A stretch of DNA of 64,000 nucleotides, from positions 2,348,935 to 2,412,934 of the forward strand of contig JALMQS010000075.1 in the NCBI GenBank assembly GCA_024734495.1, in the 5' to 3' direction. Origin of the DNA: Forficula auricularia. Lineage: Eukaryota; Arthropoda; Insecta; Dermaptera; Forficulidae. Shown in pieces: positions 1-11,500 of this stretch. The notes beneath the pieces were generated by a model. That model saw nothing but the letters and a program-made list of their open reading frames with translations, was not told the DNA's origin and ran no database searches. Position numbers and translations under genes: made by a program. Within the stretch, counting starts at the first letter, position 1, and each line of letters starts with the position of its first letter.

Positions 1-187
1 ACAAATTGGTGGTTTTTTAAATTTTTAAAAATAAAAATTTATGTAATAAATGTATCACTCGATAGTCTTATTATTTTTCCAAATTTTGTTTTTTCTTTAT
101 CCTTGTTTAGAAATATCTGAATCGTGGCGAAAATACATTTTCGAACATAAGAACAAATCAAGGGTATTCGCTGCTTGATGCAAATAT

Positions 188-1620
188 ACAGGGTGTTTCA
201 GGAGGAATAGTAAATATTTTAGGAGGTGGTAGTATAGACGTATTGCAATAAAAAATGCCATATTTTTTTATGATAATGATGAGAGAAGGAGTTACACCAA
301 AAAGGTGCAACCCCTAAAGGCCTCGGTTGGTCCCTCCATCGTGAAAAGAAGAAGAAAGAATTTTATGGGTTGGGCGGAGGTCGAAGGTATCTGTGGATAC
401 GGGTCTTAAATAGCTGAAGGTTATAATTCGCGGGAAAGATGGGGGCAGGGAGCGAGTTCCAGTCTCTGGAGGTCATAGGGATAAAAGAGTTGGCGAAAGC
501 TCTTGTTCGACTTTTATCCAATTTGACAGCGAAGGGGTGCTGAGCGTTAGAAAACCGCGTGTTTCTCGTAAAGAGGGCATTAGGGGGGATAAGTGATTTC
601 AGCTCGACTGAACAGACACCCTGATAGTATCTGTAGTACAGGGAAAGGGCAGAAACGGTTCTTCGGTGAGCCAGGGAGTCGAGTGAGTTGGTTAGAGCCG
701 GGTCTCCTATTAGTTTAATTGCTCGCTTCTGAATTGCATCCAGTGTAGCAAGAGAATGCTTGGATGCACCCCTCCACAGATGAGAGCCATATTCGAGACA
801 GGGACGAATTTGAGCCTTATACAGTATAAGAAGTCGACTGGGAGTATAACAGCGTCTAGACCTAAATAGGAGACCAAGCTTGCGCGCTGCAGCTTTAGCA
901 GTGGTTGAGATATGGTCATTCCATGAAAGGTCAGACCCTAGAGTTACGCCTAGCTTTGAAATTTTATCCCTGAATTCTAGTGAGTTTGAATCGAATGATA
1001 TGTTTGGGAGGTCTGTCGACGCGCCTAGAAATAAGGCAACACTGAGTTTTCCCTGCATTGAAGTTAACTAAGTTTTGGGATCCCCAGTTTTTAAGTTTGC
1101 ATAAGTCTAAATTAATTGAAGAGGCAATGTCTGCACGGTTTTTATGCGATGCAGGGGCGTTATGTAGGGTGCTGTCATCTGCGTAACAATGTACCGGATT
1201 GGAGGGCAAGTTTAGAAGGTCGTAGATATAGATAAGAAAAAAAAAATAACATGTGTCTAATTTTTATTGAGTACAGAGATACAGCTGAGGTCAATGCATT
1301 TTCGTTTCGTGTCTTGGTACACGGTTGGCTTACTATGGGCGTATTTATCGAATGTCCCCAGTAGAGTGTTGATGTTCAAGTTGTGCTTTAGTTTACATTG
1401 AAGTTTTCTTTGTGATTTGTGGCCAAGTCTACTGTATTGTAGCGTGTAAACATGCCGCACGTATTTACACATGCTGAGTATGCCGATATTGGGTTACATA
1501 CTAACAGCTGAATCTCTGTACTCAATACAAATTGAACACATGTTATATGACATTTTTTATTGGAACTCGTCCATACTACCACCTCCCAAAATATTTACTA
1601 TTCCACCTGAAACACCCTGT
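188..1620. mobile_element. Element with 48-bp terminal inverted repeats, hosting a LINE fragment
   Basis: The ends 188-235 and 1573-1620 are near-perfect inverted repeats beginning ACAGGGTGTTTCAGG, flanked by AT-rich TAT/ATAT sequence that could be a short target duplication. It encloses a 5'-truncated non-LTR retrotransposon fragment and a second, smaller inverted repeat (1248-1290 with 1501-1543, core TTGAGTACAGAGAT). The nesting suggests a non-autonomous DNA transposon into which a LINE and possibly a MITE inserted. Confidence 0.7.
264..1237 (-). pseudogene. 5'-truncated, frameshifted non-LTR retrotransposon (jockey/CR1-type) reverse transcriptase
   Basis: On the minus strand, a reading frame around 1209-1050 contains the RT catalytic box CYADD (codons at 1174-1185) followed by NLVNFNAGKTQ. 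A second frame ending with a stop at 363 continues through LGVTLGSDLSWNDHI, LGLLFRSRRC, LYKAQIRPCLEYGSHLW, LDAIQKRAIKLI and SRDWNSLPAPIF, which is the standard region after the catalytic palm in jockey-like LINEs. The two frames overlap near 1030-1058, so a single-base frameshift lies there. Upstream of 1237 all RT motifs before YADD are missing (5' truncation). The 3' UTR runs to about 264 and ends in an AT-rich tail. It cannot encode a working enzyme. Confidence 0.9.
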
Positions 1621-2640
1621 ATATATATTTTCATATATTTATAAATATCAATAAGCTTTATTCGAGCCCAAATGAGCAAAAAATTGCGATTTAATGCTCA
1701 AAAACCAAGTGTAAACGTAATGTTTATAAATAGACTGAAGATTAATGAAAGCCTTCAAATTTTTCCGTAGTAATTTTAGAACAAAAGTGTAAATATAAAA
1801 GATGGTCAAAATGAAAAATTACATCAAATTTATTGATATGTTTCTGTGGAAATATTATGTAAAGATAGAAAAGGGGTAAAAACGTAAACATACTATATAT
1901 TTGTCTAGATTAATTTGCCGCAACGCTGACGTAATGCTGCCGAGAGAGAGCGCCATCGATATATTTGCGGCAAATTTGAAATATAATCGTAGTTTGGACT
2001 CAAATTTCGAAATGAAAGACTCCAATTGATTTTAAATTAAGAAACATTAAATATATTGATAAATATTCCTCCCCCCACTTGACCACTTAAAAATTAAATA
2101 TTCAATTCGCTTTTCTTTGGGCACAGAAAAAGAAATCAATCACATCTTATTTGATTTATATATTAATTGTTTATTTTTTAATAATTTGCCACTTTTTTAT
2201 AATTTTTTAAAAATCTAAATTTTGTTATTCTTATTTTTTGATTTTTACAAAATTAAACGACTTAAGACACGCATGCCCATATGAGTTTCTCATGGCAATA
2301 CTGGATGGATCAGCCTGTCATACAAACAACACCTGATCTCTTTTAAATATTTGGAGCCTTATATCGATTATCGATCCCAAATTTAAAAAAAATGATATAA
2401 TATAATTCTCCTCCTCACACGATACCACTTATTTAAATAAATCTATTTCCACACAAAAAATATCACAATGCTGTAGATTATAGAAAAAAAATACTTCCAG
2501 ATTCATATCTAGAGCCTCATTTCTGTAGCTGTGTCAGGACGAAAATGAGGCGAAACTTTTAAGAGACTATGTATTTTCGGGAGTTTACAGGTATACATTT
2601 GGAGTGTGGTATTTTAAGAGGAATAAAATTTTTGGACCGA

Positions 2641-2705
2641 GACGCCGCCCGCCAGGCCACCAGCCCGGAGGGCCGAGGTTCGAGGGCGTGCCGAAGGCAC
2701 GCACG
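2641..2705. repeat. GC-rich dispersed block
   Basis: 'gccgcccgccaggccaccag' and 'gggcgtgccgaaggcacgca' stand out from the AT-rich background and contain the hairpin gtgccgaaggcac. Similar in style to the 42044-42098 block, so possibly another Helitron-type terminus. Confidence 0.35.
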
Positions 2706-2731
2706 AAAAGCTCGTTAGACAATAATGGTTT

Positions 2732-3044
2732 CAATAGTTTTTAAGGAATTTGGTATTGGTACTTGGTGAAACATTTTTTAAAATTATTGGATAAAAAATA
2801 CTAGATAGGTTTCACATTAAGATATAAAAAATAAAACGAATTTATTTTTGGAGAATCTTTAATCTCGATATATATATTTCGGGTGACTAACTCATCTTCA
2901 GGAACAACAGAAAGTAACTTGGAAGCTGGGTTAGTCACCCGAATATATATATCGAGATTAAAGATTCTCCAAAAATAAATTCGTTTTATTTTTTATATCT
3001 TAATGTAAAACCTACCAAGTATTTTTATACAATAATTTTAATAC
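2732..3044. mobile_element. Penelope-like inverted-repeat element, family C, copy 1
   Basis: Arms at about 2770-2905 and 2925-3042 are inverted and share 'ggagaatctttaatctcgat', a TATATATA run and the hammerhead-like block read on the minus strand as CTGAAGATGAGTTAGTCACC then CGAAA. A left-only extension of roughly 40 bp (tttttaaggaatttggtatt...) matches the extension of copy 2 at 16969. A short direct repeat, tggtttca, flanks it (2724-2731 and 3045-3052). The right-arm motif has lost part of its core. Confidence 0.65.
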
Positions 3045-4111
3045 TGGTTTCATTTTAAGATATGATTTCTCCGGAACTATTTATTGGAGCTAATTGCTTG
3101 AAATTTGGTAGGAAGCTTAGTTTTAAGAAAGTTTAAAAAAATTTAATTTATAAAGGGGGTGAAACAAGAAAAATCTTATAAAATCACATTTCCATCCGGT
3201 TTTATCAGGATTTCTTAAAAACTACTGGGCTAGAAGCTAGAAATTTGAAATTTTGTATTTAACCTACTCTGAAGACGTAATCGCTATATGAAAACGTGAT
3301 TGAAAAGTTTTTCTTTGTTTCATCCCATTAAAATGTGAATTAAAAAAAAAACTTTCTTACTTAGTAAGCATATTTACGTTTTAAAATTTATCTTTCTGCC
3401 GAATTACAAGTTATTATTTCCAGAATTTTCGGACAAATCGATATATCTTAAAATGAAACCATGTTTGTTTAATTTTTGAATTTTAGGATCTTTTCTGTCT
3501 TCACATAATATTTTTCAAAAAATATTTCAATAAATTTGTTCGAGTTTTTAATTCAAATAACTAAAATTTGCGGAATTTTAATTTTTTTCATCAATTTAAT
3601 ATTGCATTCTTTGTTTATACATCTAGAAGCGATTATGTTTAAAAATATGTAGAAAAAAATAATATTCAATTCTGATTTCCTTCTTAAGAGTTTTTTCTTA
3701 AGATTTCCGATTCACAATAGCTCAAAAACGGAAAGTCGTAGAAAGTTTGTTCTTATGGCATCATGTTTGTATTTCTAATGCGGCGAACTGAATAAATTTT
3801 CGACTCAATAGCTCCGATTTAAAAATATAAAAATGAATGATTCTATGGAGATTTTAAGGCGGTTTCAAACAACACCTCAAACAAACATTCAGGTGCTTTT
3901 AAATTTCAATTTGTCGAAATAATTTATTTTAAAATCAACTAATAGTTTATTACAAATAATCTTAAAATTTAAAATTAAGAAATTATTTATGCAACTCAAG
4001 TTATTTAAATCAGAAAATAGATTTTTAATAGTTTATTCTTTTTAGTATTTTTCTCCTAGGACGGCTCTAACAAGAAAGTGTAGGTACATAGTCTTGAAAA
4101 ATTTCATTTTT

Positions 4112-4780
4112 AACCGACTTCAAAAAAGGAGGAGGTTCTCTATTCGACTGAATTTTTTTTCCGCCAATTGTGAACCGATTTTGAAAAAAAAAAAATTGCA
4201 TTGGGTTCAGTCTACCTTTCGATTGGTCCCATTTTTTTCATAGTTATTAGACCTTTTTTGTTAGGTTTGTTTAGGCCTAACTTCTTTGTTTATGAACCGA
4301 TTTCGATGATTCTTTTTTTATTGGAAAGGGGGTATCTTAGAGATGGTGCCATATTAATTTGGTCAAGTTCTGATGATATGATCACTATTAATAACATCAC
4401 TAAAAAGAGGAAAATAAAAATAATTTTTAAGAAAAAAATAAAACCGACTTCAAAAAATTAAATGCAACAAATAAAATACACTAAAAGGTATAAAATAACT
4501 ATTATCTTATTTAGTTACAACTAAACTACGAAATATTAACATGAACTTACTTTTTGAAGTCGGTGCCAAACATATACCTTTTATGAATCGCACTCGACGG
4601 ATCTTACTTAGTACGTTTGGAGGGTATGCTCGCTTATAGGTATAGTTTGTTTGGTACCGACTTCAAAAAGTAATTTCATGTTAATATTTCGTCGTTTAGC
4701 TGTAACTAAATAAGATAATAGTTATTTTATACCTTTTAGTGTATTTTATTTGTTGCATTTAATTTTTTGAAGTCGGTTTT
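4112..4780. mobile_element. 'ACCGACTTCAAAAA' repeat plus 335-bp foldback element
   Basis: Begins ACCGACTTCAAAAAAGGAGG, a repeat start seen dispersed in many insect genomes. The part 4443-4778 is a foldback element with arms of about 140 bp, ending TTTTTTGAAGTCGGT, and a centre near 4590-4650. An ATG-initiated frame at 4201-4461 is low complexity and does not look coding. Confidence 0.65.
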
Positions 4781-5129
4781 ATTTTTTCTTAAAAATTATT
4801 CTTAAAAAAACCTTTCAGTTTTTCCTTTGATTATAATAATAAATTGGAAAGCTCTAATAAAATTTTAATTTATTTTCAAATTTCCTCATGCGTTGACCGA
4901 GCCCAAAGATTCTTCCAGATCATGAATTTCATCTTTTAATTTATCATTTATTTAACCTAAAAAAACAAACCACTCTCTTCAAACATTTTCTACCAGCCCT
5001 TTTTAATTTTTATATCTTTACTCATTTCTGCTCATTTTGCTTTTATTTGAAAAATAGAATGAAAAAAAAATATATATATAAATCAAATAAAGCCTTTAAA
5101 TAGACAATTTAACATGAAAATACTTTTTA

Positions 5130-5460
5130 TCTCATTTCCTATAGGGATTGTTTCCCTAAAAAGGATGTCTGTTTAAATAGTTTGGTAAGATCCCGTATCC
5201 TTAGGAAGGCGATTCATTAGGAGATTTGTTCTCAATAAGAAAGACAACAGGATGAGCGCCATTAGCGGTGAAGTAAATTTAAGACTGACGACAAAAGATC
5301 GGGGCAGAAACAAACGGATGTTTGGAGAGCTGGTTCATTAATTTCCCTTGGCAGGAATAGATTTTCCTCTTCTTTTGAGGCCAAATGAAATGCTAATTGA
5401 AAAACAATAATACATTTGAACCAAGTTTATCGAAAGGGAAAAAGACTTGACTACAAAGAC
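5130..5460. other. Non-repetitive intronic segment of balanced composition
   Basis: No copy elsewhere in the window, no ORF, more balanced base composition than the surroundings (for example 'aagatcggggcagaaacaaa'). It could hold conserved regulatory sequence; nothing specific is recognised. Confidence 0.3.
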
Positions 5461-6297
5461 GGTTTATGTAGTAATTGTGTTTCTTATAAATGCAAATTAT
5501 AATTTCGCATTTAAATAGGAAAAGCTGAAGAGAAGGTTTTAAAATTTAGATATGATTAATTTTATATCCTCTTAAGACTGTTTGCACATGGAGTGAAGTT
5601 TCTCGGGTTTCCTCATCGCAGAGATAACTTGACTTTATTCCACTGTTTAGTTTACTATTTCTTTGTGGATAGTTCTTAAACATGAGTCAAGAAAGCAACA
5701 GAAAACTTCTATATGGGGCATTCCACTCCAAATTGGACGGTTTGAAAAATTTTAATTTTTGATTTCCTTCATTTTTTGACATTTTATAGTATCCATCAAA
5801 AAACTCTTCCTGGTAAATTTTGAAATTTTTTTGTACACCGGCTTAAAAGATATCGAATTTCGGTTTTTCGCTCATCACTTTTATAAAAATGGTCCAAATT
5901 CAAAATTTTGTTTTTTTTTACATACTTACTTTTTAGAAAAAATTACAAAAAATTATTTAAAGTGTTTTTATATGCGATTTTTGAGTTTTAAAATTTTAAT
6001 CTTATTTCTGAAAATATTATTTTATTTTTAGTCATCTGATGATGAAAATAAATATTTTTGGGTATTTGAGGAAATTTATATTTTATTTTTAGTTCCATTT
6101 CGAAATAAAAATGTGCTTTTTTAAAAATATTTTTTCCCTTATCCGAAACAACTCAATAAAATACAACATTCCTTTTAACTCCAAGTTTCCTAGTCCATTG
6201 ATTTTTTCTTATATATGTCTGTAGCTCTCATGGTATAAATTTCACTTCCATACGGCTTACAATTTTCACCAGTATTTTTCTTCTTATTTTACGCGTG

Positions 6298-6469
6298 TAC
6301 ATATGTCAGAGAGGTTCGCATCCCGCTGGTGATCCAGATGGCCCGGATTGGTGTTACTGGGACTCGGGTTCGATTCCCGAGGGAGTAAAAAACAACCCTT
6401 CTGACATATAATTAAAAATATTCTATTCCATCGGATTTAATAGATGACACCGCCTTATGATTTTCTAAG
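6298..6469 (+). mobile_element. tRNA-derived SINE, family S1
   Basis: A pol III B-box-like GGGTTCGATTCCC lies at 6366-6378, with a plausible A-box region TGGTGATCCAGATGG about 35 bp upstream. The 3' part has 'tccatcggatttaatagatg' and ends near 'gattttcta'. Two further copies at 36200-36490 confirm a dispersed family. It is not a tRNA gene: no cloverleaf acceptor stem can be drawn. Confidence 0.65.
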
Positions 6470-7778
6470 TATCTCTATTTTCTAAGCCTATTGATGAGAA
6501 GCATAATAACTTTTATTTCTGATTAGCTTGTGTAATTTAGGACTTCATTTATTCCTAACTTATCCCGGCCTAATTTATTTTCATTCCAGTATTTCTTAGT
6601 CTCTCTTCGTTTATTTTGAAACGTTTCTGTTTTTGTCCCTTTTGTCTTTTTTTCATACTGCCTAAAACCTTCGTCTTGTTTTTATTTATTTGCATTTTAA
6701 TCCCTTCTGCTTAAGTTTGATAGATCCAGTTTAAAGCCTCTTCTAATTCGTTTTAATTGCGTTCTAAAAGAGCGATGTCATCATGTCGTTTCTAGGCTCA
6801 AAGAAATGAAACTGACAATCGAGTTTGTTTAAATAAATCTTCCGACTGCCATATTTACTTTATTATATTGTTAAAACAAAACTTCAATAACAAAAATATC
6901 AATTTCCAAAATTGAAACTTTAGTTTTAATACTGAAACATGTTTTGAACTCTACGGTAAATATCCAGCAACTTGTGAAGATTATAATCAAGTATTAAAGG
7001 AAATCAAAATGTTGTCCTCTGCATGATGGAAATAAACCTATACCTATATATAAATGAATACATATATGTATGTACATATATATTTATACTATATATAATT
7101 TATTTGTTAGTAACTAAGTTTCGAAGCCTTGCTCTTCACTTCATTCCTTTTAAGGGAGTTCCGGACAGCTTATCTATCTGGTTGATCTTCGAAAAATCTG
7201 TTGTATTTCTGCAGAGTGACAACTGTTTGCCTACTAAATTTTTTAATAAAAAAATTGTTAATATTGAGGTTAATTTCGATTAAAAATCTTTGTTTTGATA
7301 ATATTAATAAAAGAATATTGAAATAAATTTTTTCTCATTATAAAAATATTTATTTAACACAAAAACGATTTCAAGAAATATAGTTGGAATTCTACACTAG
7401 TGCTTTTGTTATATTCTGTTGGCTGCAAATAACTTTTTATTTTTTACATTTATGAATAACTAATTAACTAGTCTGTCAAATCTATTGAAAAATGTATCAT
7501 TCGATTCATAAAAGTTGAATTATTGATCTGTATAAATTTGTTGAAAATGGCATAATTTTAATAGAAGTTATAGCCCTTTTAAAGCTCGGTCCATTTACTT
7601 CCATGTTAAAAGGACAATTTTCAATAATTTATTTCTCGGCAATGAGACAGACGATCAACTTTAACAATTTCGGTAATAAATATTTAATCCATCAATGATT
7701 CAATGGTAAAAAATTGAGAATTTCTTATAAAAATGATAAACAGCCACGAACCCCCTTAATTAAAAATATTTTATCTAA

Positions 7779-7930
7779 ACTAGAGACTGGAATTCTCTTC
7801 CTCTGACAGTCTTCCAAGCTACATATAACCTCCAGTCTTTCAAGATCCACATTGACAAATACCTTCGACTCCGACTAAATTTCTAAATCTCCTCTTATTT
7901 TCCACAGCGGACTATAGAGGTTGTTTTTGG
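7779..7930 (+). pseudogene. 3'-terminal LINE fragment, same family as 264-1237
   Basis: Codons 7779-7886 read TRDWNSLPLTVFQATYNLQS, then FKIHIDKYLRLRLNF and a stop. This aligns residue for residue with the C-terminal SRDWNSLPAPIFPANYNLQ end of the RT at 264-1237. Only about 35 codons and some 3' UTR survive, on the opposite strand. Confidence 0.8.
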
Positions 7931-8399
7931 TGCAAGTTTTTGAATCAATATGCAAAAAAATCTGTTCCCAATGAAAGGGGGATCAAGATAATCCATCCTA
8001 TTGAATTCCTCTTAAAAACCAATAGCTCTTGAGTACTTTTGGTAAGAAATTTGTTTAAATGCTAAATATTCATTTTCCCATATAATTATAATGTAAATGA
8101 CGACCGAAAGTTTTAATGTCTAAATATTTTCTGAATTCAAAACTTTACGGTAAATATCCAGTACCAAAGCAAGTTTGCTATTATCGAAAATGGAATCCGA
8201 TAGAGAGTATTAGTGCGCACGTATTTCTGATTACAAAACTTTACGGTAAATATCCAGCATCACCTTGTGTAGATTAAATAATTATAAAATTATCCGCATC
8301 TTTCCATAAGTAATGCAAGTTTACGATTTTTAAAAATGGCATGGGAGAATTTTTTTAATTAAATTAAATTAGAGAATAAAGAGAAAATTTTATTATAGA

Positions 8400-8515
8400 C
8401 AAAAGGATCTACTGGAATTAAAACCAGGGACCTCCGCGTGAACGACCCATTGCTCTAATCCACCTAGCTATATAAATCCCATATTAAAACTTATGCCTAA
8501 TGTCTATATGAAGAT
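8400..8515 (-). mobile_element. tRNA-derived SINE, family S2, minus copy
   Basis: On the minus strand, TAGCTAGGTGGATTAGAGC (A-box) is followed about 35 bp later by CCTGGTTTTAATTCC (B-box). The region 'tctatatgaagatggaat' is the inverse of the sequence just before the plus copy at 8740. Confidence 0.6.
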
Positions 8516-8739
8516 GGAATTTTAATTTTTAATTATTTCTTCATTTACTTTCGCGCCCTTAGTGACCTGACTATTATTAAACTATATTTAAACACTCCCA
8601 ATTTATCACGTCACTCTAATTTCGAAAATTATTTTTTCATAAAGCTATGGGTCGTGATCACAACAAGGTCTCCCCCAAAGACAATTTAAATTAAATTAGA
8701 GAATAAAGAAAACTTTTTGAAAAAAATAATGATATTTTA

Positions 8740-8890
8740 TCTTCATATAGACACATTATTAGGCTTGAGATCTATAGCTCAGTGGATTAGAGATTGTGTC
8801 GGTCACGAAGAGGTTCCAAGTTTGAATACCATAGGTGCTATTTGGTCTAAGATCCCGACTTAGGTCGACCTTCGTCTATCGAGTCTCCTA
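8740..8890 (+). mobile_element. tRNA-derived SINE, family S2, plus copy
   Basis: TATAGCTCAGTGGATTAGAG (A-box) near 8774 and AAGTTTGAATACC (B-box) near 8819 have tRNA-like spacing. Downstream, 'ggtcgaccttcgtctatcga' continues into a long inverted repeat with 9248-9410. Confidence 0.6.
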
Positions 8891-9410
8891 ATGAAATTAA
8901 TATTTTGATAATATAATGTATTAATAAACAAAACATGATAGGGTCGACATCCAATTTCACTGCATAGCTATTTTTTATAAAAAAATTAAAGTTTTTAATT
9001 TTATTACATAAATGTAGTTATCGAGTTTCTGGATAAATATATTACCAATTGAGAGTAAAATATGTATATAAAATCCCAAAGTAGGGTCGCTATCTTTTTT
9101 CCCTGCATAAGTCCAGGTAGACAGGGTATCAACAGGTAACTTCGAATTGGTATTTTGTAGTTATAGAGTTTCCTTTATTGTTATATATGAAAATGTAGAT
9201 AATTTATATTACTAATTAATTTATTTTATTTTATTTTATTTTTTATCAAAAATATTTATGCAGGGAAATTGGATGTCGACCCTATCAAGTTTTGTTTAGT
9301 AATACATTATATTATCAAAATATTAATTTAATCAGGAAACTCGATAGGTGAAGGTCGACCTGCGGTAAGTCGTGATCTTGTACTAATTGTATATAACACC
9401 ATAAAACCAT
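8820..9410. repeat. Long inverted repeat with S2 SINE tails
   Basis: Arms 8820-8975 and 9248-9410 share 'attttgataatataatgtat', 'agggtcgacatccaattt' and the SINE block 'gaccttcgtctatcgagt'. The centre contains a related fragment near 9075-9130 (tagggtcgctatc...ccctgcat) and a TTTTA microsatellite at 9215-9245. Confidence 0.6.
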
Positions 9411-9806
9411 TTTGTCTTTATTCTCTAATTTAATTTAATTAAATACGTCCCAAGACTTTTTGAAAATATAATTTTCGATCTTTTAGTGACGAGATATTTG
9501 GTGAGGTGTTTAAATATAGATAATAAGAAAAATATAATTTTACTTATTATCTATTAAAATGTTTCACTTAGAACCGACACCTAATTCTTTAAAGATTGTT
9601 TAAATATAGTCGTTTTTTTAATGTTCTAATAATTTCTGAGTGCATAAATTTACAGCAAATAACAGGAATCAATGTCATATATTTGCTATTTTTAAAAATG
9701 GCTACAGAGAGTTTTAATGTTCGAATATTTTTTGAATCTATAATTTTATGGTAAATATAGGGCAAAATTTTAGATTATAATTGTATCTTATATTTAGATT
9801 ATTTAA

Positions 9807-10152
9807 GTATTAAATGAAAGGCTTATTTTTCAGCAGTTTTTAAAATTTTAAATGATGTTTTTTTTTTATTTATTTATCCAAATATTTCGGAAATTTTGTG
9901 CAATCAATATTCTTCTTCAGTGGACTTCACCCAAAAAAATCACCGTACTTGTTCAGTCTTCACAAAAATTAGAACAAGAAGACTGAACAAGTACGGTGAT
10001 TTTTTAGGTGAAGTCCACTGAAGAAGGAATATTGCACTAAATTTCCGAAATATTTGGATAAATAAATGAAAAAAACCACCATTTAAAATTTAAAAAAACT
10101 GCTGAAAAATAAGCCTTTCATTTAATACTTATAAGAATCATCAGCACCACCG
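9807..10152. mobile_element. Penelope-like inverted-repeat element, family I
   Basis: Arms 9807-9963 and 9979-10130 are nearly perfect inverted repeats of about 150 bp around a 15-bp spacer. A 12-bp direct repeat, tagattatttaa, flanks it exactly (9795-9806 and 10153-10164). The 22 bp at 10131-10152 (ending agcaccaccg) occur on one side only. Hammerhead-like motifs lie on both arms. The insertion ends 109 bp beyond the donor side of the Sidestep-like exon at 10274. Confidence 0.8.
10013..10059 (+). ncRNA. Hammerhead-ribozyme-like motif, family I
   Basis: Stem I 5' GTCCA (10013-10017), CTGAAGA (10018-10024), extra A, stem II GGAA...TTCC (10026-10029, 10043-10046), GAAA (10047-10050) whose last base starts the palindrome ATAT, T at 10054 as the cleavage base, stem I 3' TGGAT (10055-10059). 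The mirrored motif on the minus strand at 9880-9925 has lost one G of stem II. Confidence 0.5.
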
Positions 10153-10273
10153 TAGATTATTTAAAATTAAAAAAATCAAATGTCTTTATAAATGTATATT
10201 TAATAATAATAATGTTCATTAATACTTTTTTAAAAACTTTACATAATAATAGAAACAAGATATAACAACTTAC

Positions 10274-10425
10274 ATTTTTGCTAATTCTCTTCATCTGACG
10301 GTTGCCCTTCCACCATGTGATTACAGCTTCTGGTCTGGAGCCTATCGAGCGACATTCTACCTCGTATCGTCTGTCTGCTGAAATTTCGCGTTCTTTGGTA
10401 AGGATTTGCACCGAGAGGGGTTTCA
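10274..10425 (-). CDS. Sidestep-like protein, internal exon (start of an Ig domain)
   Basis: This is an internal coding exon of an immunoglobulin-superfamily membrane protein of the Sidestep family, whose fly founder is a motor-axon guidance ligand. Read on the minus strand, it starts after a pyrimidine-rich acceptor (TTCTTTCCAG) and ends at a GTAAGT donor. The exon is 152 bp: two bases complete a split Leu codon, then 50 codons end in phase 0. The peptide begins KPLSVQIL, has the first Ig cysteine in RYEVEC, then GSRPEAVITWWKG with the conserved Ig tryptophan, and ends at ISKN. The second cysteine of the domain must lie in a later exon beyond position 1. The joined LDVN-L-KPLSV linker is typical of the boundary between neighbouring Ig domains in this family. 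Family assignment is by recognition; the exact paralogue cannot be named. Confidence 0.88.
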
Positions 10426-10624
10426 CTGGAAAGAAAAACACGATTTCTTATCATATCCAATTTTTAAATAAATTTAAATTTTACTGAAATAGCTCACATA
10501 TAGGATTCGCACATATATTTAATGGTAAATGTAATTTAAATAAATAGTATATAGCTATTATTTCCTGATTCTATTCACACATTTATCAACATATTTTTAA
10601 AAAATTCGTATCCATACTAAATTT

Positions 10625-10926
10625 GTAACAGGAATAGATTAAAAACTCTGAATTTTTATTAAATGGGCCAGACGTTTTGTCAATTTATTTTGACTCTCCT
10701 CACTGATCCATTTTATCACTCTTTGTCAAAAAAGTTGTTGATTAATTTAAGCCAAGAATATGTTAAAAAAACTTTAATGTTTTGTCTTATAGTGAAATTG
10801 TTTTTTGACAAAATGTGATAAAATGGGTCACTGAGGAAGTCAAAATAAATTGACGGAACCTCTGGGCCATTTAATCAAAACTGTTGTTGTTTTTAATTTT
10901 GTTCAATTCCCTACTTTTCCTGTTAC
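10625..10926. mobile_element. Inverted-repeat element, family J, copy 1 (decayed)
   Basis: The ends gtaacagg (10625-10632) and cctgttac (10919-10926) bound inverted arms containing 'ttaaatgggcca' blocks and the hammerhead-like sequence. On the plus strand the core CTGAGGA (10831-10837) is intact but GAAAC has become GGAAC. On the minus strand the core is GTGAGGA. It lies about 200 bp on the acceptor side of the exon at 10274-10425. Confidence 0.6.
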
Positions 10927-11454
10927 ATTTTTATAAATGTTTGTCGGCTTGAAATTGACTTATCACTGAAATTTTGAGGTTTGGAATGATAATTTATTTT
11001 TTAAAATGCTCTAGAATATAATAATCCCTGAATATCTATTATTTATTGACATGTAAGAACGTGTAAAGATCTAAAAGACAATTCCTGACAAGTTTTAGTC
11101 CAGGAGAGAAATAATCAATTGATTGTGATTGTTCTAGAAAACCACAATTCCTTATCTCATTGTAACTAGGATGATATAACTATAGACTTGTTTAGTGTCA
11201 TAGCATATAAATTACTGAAATAATAAATATTTTAGAAAATGAAAATATGAGAAGAAGAAGAATTTTTAAATATTCCAAACTTAATTATTTATTTTATCTT
11301 ATATAGCTGAGCTTATAATTTTGCTTTTAGTGAATTTTATTCTTGAAAAAAGCTTCACGTATTGTACAAATGTACATTTATATTTGGTATAAAGGGAATA
11401 AATATATCTCTACATATAAATCTCAATATATTAAGGAAATTTGTAGATTTTATG

Positions 11455-11500
11455 TTGGGCCGCATGCGGCCCGGGGGCCACAGGTTGGACAGCCCTGGTG
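11455..11500 (-). mobile_element. hAT-type terminal fragment
   Basis: On the minus strand CAGGGCTGTCCAACCTGTGG followed by CCCCCGGGCCGCATGCGGCC is a classical animal hAT terminus. Only one end is recognisable. A more decayed relative (gcccgcgggccacatccggc) lies at 52165-52190. Confidence 0.6.

Larger units (their letters stand above)
6940..9770. repeat. Scattered diverged ~95-bp units (acggtaaatatccag)
   Basis: 'actttacggtaaatatccag' or close variants occur near 6950, 8145, 8236, 9650 and 9745. They are accompanied by 'ttttaaaaatggc'/'ttatcgaaaatgg' and 'gagagttttaatgt' words, with ~90-95 bp spacing in the pairs 8145/8236 and 9650/9745. Confidence 0.5.
1..10273 (-). other. Intron following the 10274-10425 exon (acceptor not in window)
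   Basis: The exon leaves half an Ig domain unfinished and ends at a strong GTAAGT donor, so the gene must continue to the left. I looked on the minus strand for the expected second half of the domain (a D-x-G/A-x-Y/F-x-C stretch) and did not find it, so the next exon is probably outside. The region is repeats and AT-rich sequence. Confidence 0.6.

Noticed and set aside
4201..4461. 86-codon plus-strand frame with hydrophobic residues
   Set aside because: Lies in the 'ACCGACTTC' repeat, ends in a K-rich low-complexity tail, no family resemblance.
6366..6378. Possible tRNA genes at TTCGA B-box matches (also 8819, 19061, 48323, 57631)
   Set aside because: No acceptor stem or anticodon arm can be formed, and several have dispersed copies with tails, so they are SINEs.
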